A model generated the notes under the pieces. The model did not search any database. It had not been told where the DNA came from and saw only the letters and a program-made list of their open reading frames with translations. DNA of 39,298 bases from assembly GCA_029250685.1 (NCBI GenBank), contig JAQXEU010000016.1, positions 1 through 39,298 of the forward strand, written 5' to 3'. Position 1 is the stretch's first letter; each line of letters opens with the position of its first letter. The stretch is from Polaribacter sp. (GTDB taxonomy: Bacteria; Bacteroidota; Bacteroidia; Flavobacteriales; Flavobacteriaceae). The translations under genes were made by a program, and so were the position numbers. Below are positions 39,297 through 39,298 of this stretch, piece after piece.

Positions 39297-39298
39297 TA

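Noticed and set aside
1..39298. CRISPR arrays, rRNA and tRNA genes
   Set aside because: No regularly spaced direct repeats, no rRNA-like stretches and no cloverleaf-like segments were noticed on reading; a covariance-model scan was not possible.

Overview
The window is AT-rich, densely packed chromosomal DNA from a member of the Bacteroidota, most likely a marine flavobacterium of the Polaribacter/Tenacibaculum kind. This is an inference from the gene families (DUF3078, DUF2480, an OlsF-type lipid synthase, TM2, DUF6503-like proteins), from many candidate promoters with the Bacteroidota -7 element TAnnTTTG, and from the scarcity of Shine-Dalgarno sequences. I see no rRNA, tRNA, CRISPR array, phage or complete insertion sequence. 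Most of the window is housekeeping.

Left part (1-13.5 kb): the first codons of a HAD phosphatase and a tyrosine recombinase with a palindrome beside it, then recJ, an OsmC-type peroxidase, a BioF-like aminotransferase coupled to a dipeptide epimerase, an AhpD-like protein, two convergent M28 zinc peptidases, rsmI with a cupin gene, aspS and an unusual GTP cyclohydrolase II homologue.

Middle part (13.5-31 kb): a plus-strand run with a secreted DUF6503-like protein, a ClC channel with CBS domains, hflX and a lipoprotein. It is followed by a CNNM/CorC-type protein, two tandem DUF3078 outer-membrane proteins, a sufE-sufT-DUF2480 iron-sulfur cluster operon, a PfkB kinase followed by a long PurF-like enzyme, superoxide dismutase, fructose-1,6-bisphosphatase, a GNAT enzyme overlapping an aspartate kinase, and a two-domain OlsF-type aminolipid synthase.

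Right part (31-39.3 kb): a minus-strand series panB, four-helix-bundle gene, 2-hydroxyacid dehydrogenase, VOC protein and TM2 protein. Then come an NTF2-like secreted protein, an ECF sigma factor with a small Cys-rich putative anti-sigma protein and an O-methyltransferase, tatA, a PBP4-type carboxypeptidase, two small accessory genes (one resembling an Imm74 immunity protein) and a SpoU-family RNA methyltransferase at the right edge.

The most unusual structure is at about 32.74-33.25 kb. A lone four-helix-bundle (23S rRNA intervening-sequence protein family) gene lies between two arms of a perfect 20-bp inverted repeat, one of which contains its own stop codon. The unit almost exactly fills the gap between panB and the dehydrogenase gene. 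This recalls the stem-bounded intervening sequences of some 23S rRNA genes and suggests a small mobile or RNA-structured element. Other items for a second look are the integrase-side palindrome, a ClC protein lacking both the gating and the proton glutamates, a RibA homologue with an altered RQEGR motif, and three genes whose -7 element almost touches the start codon.
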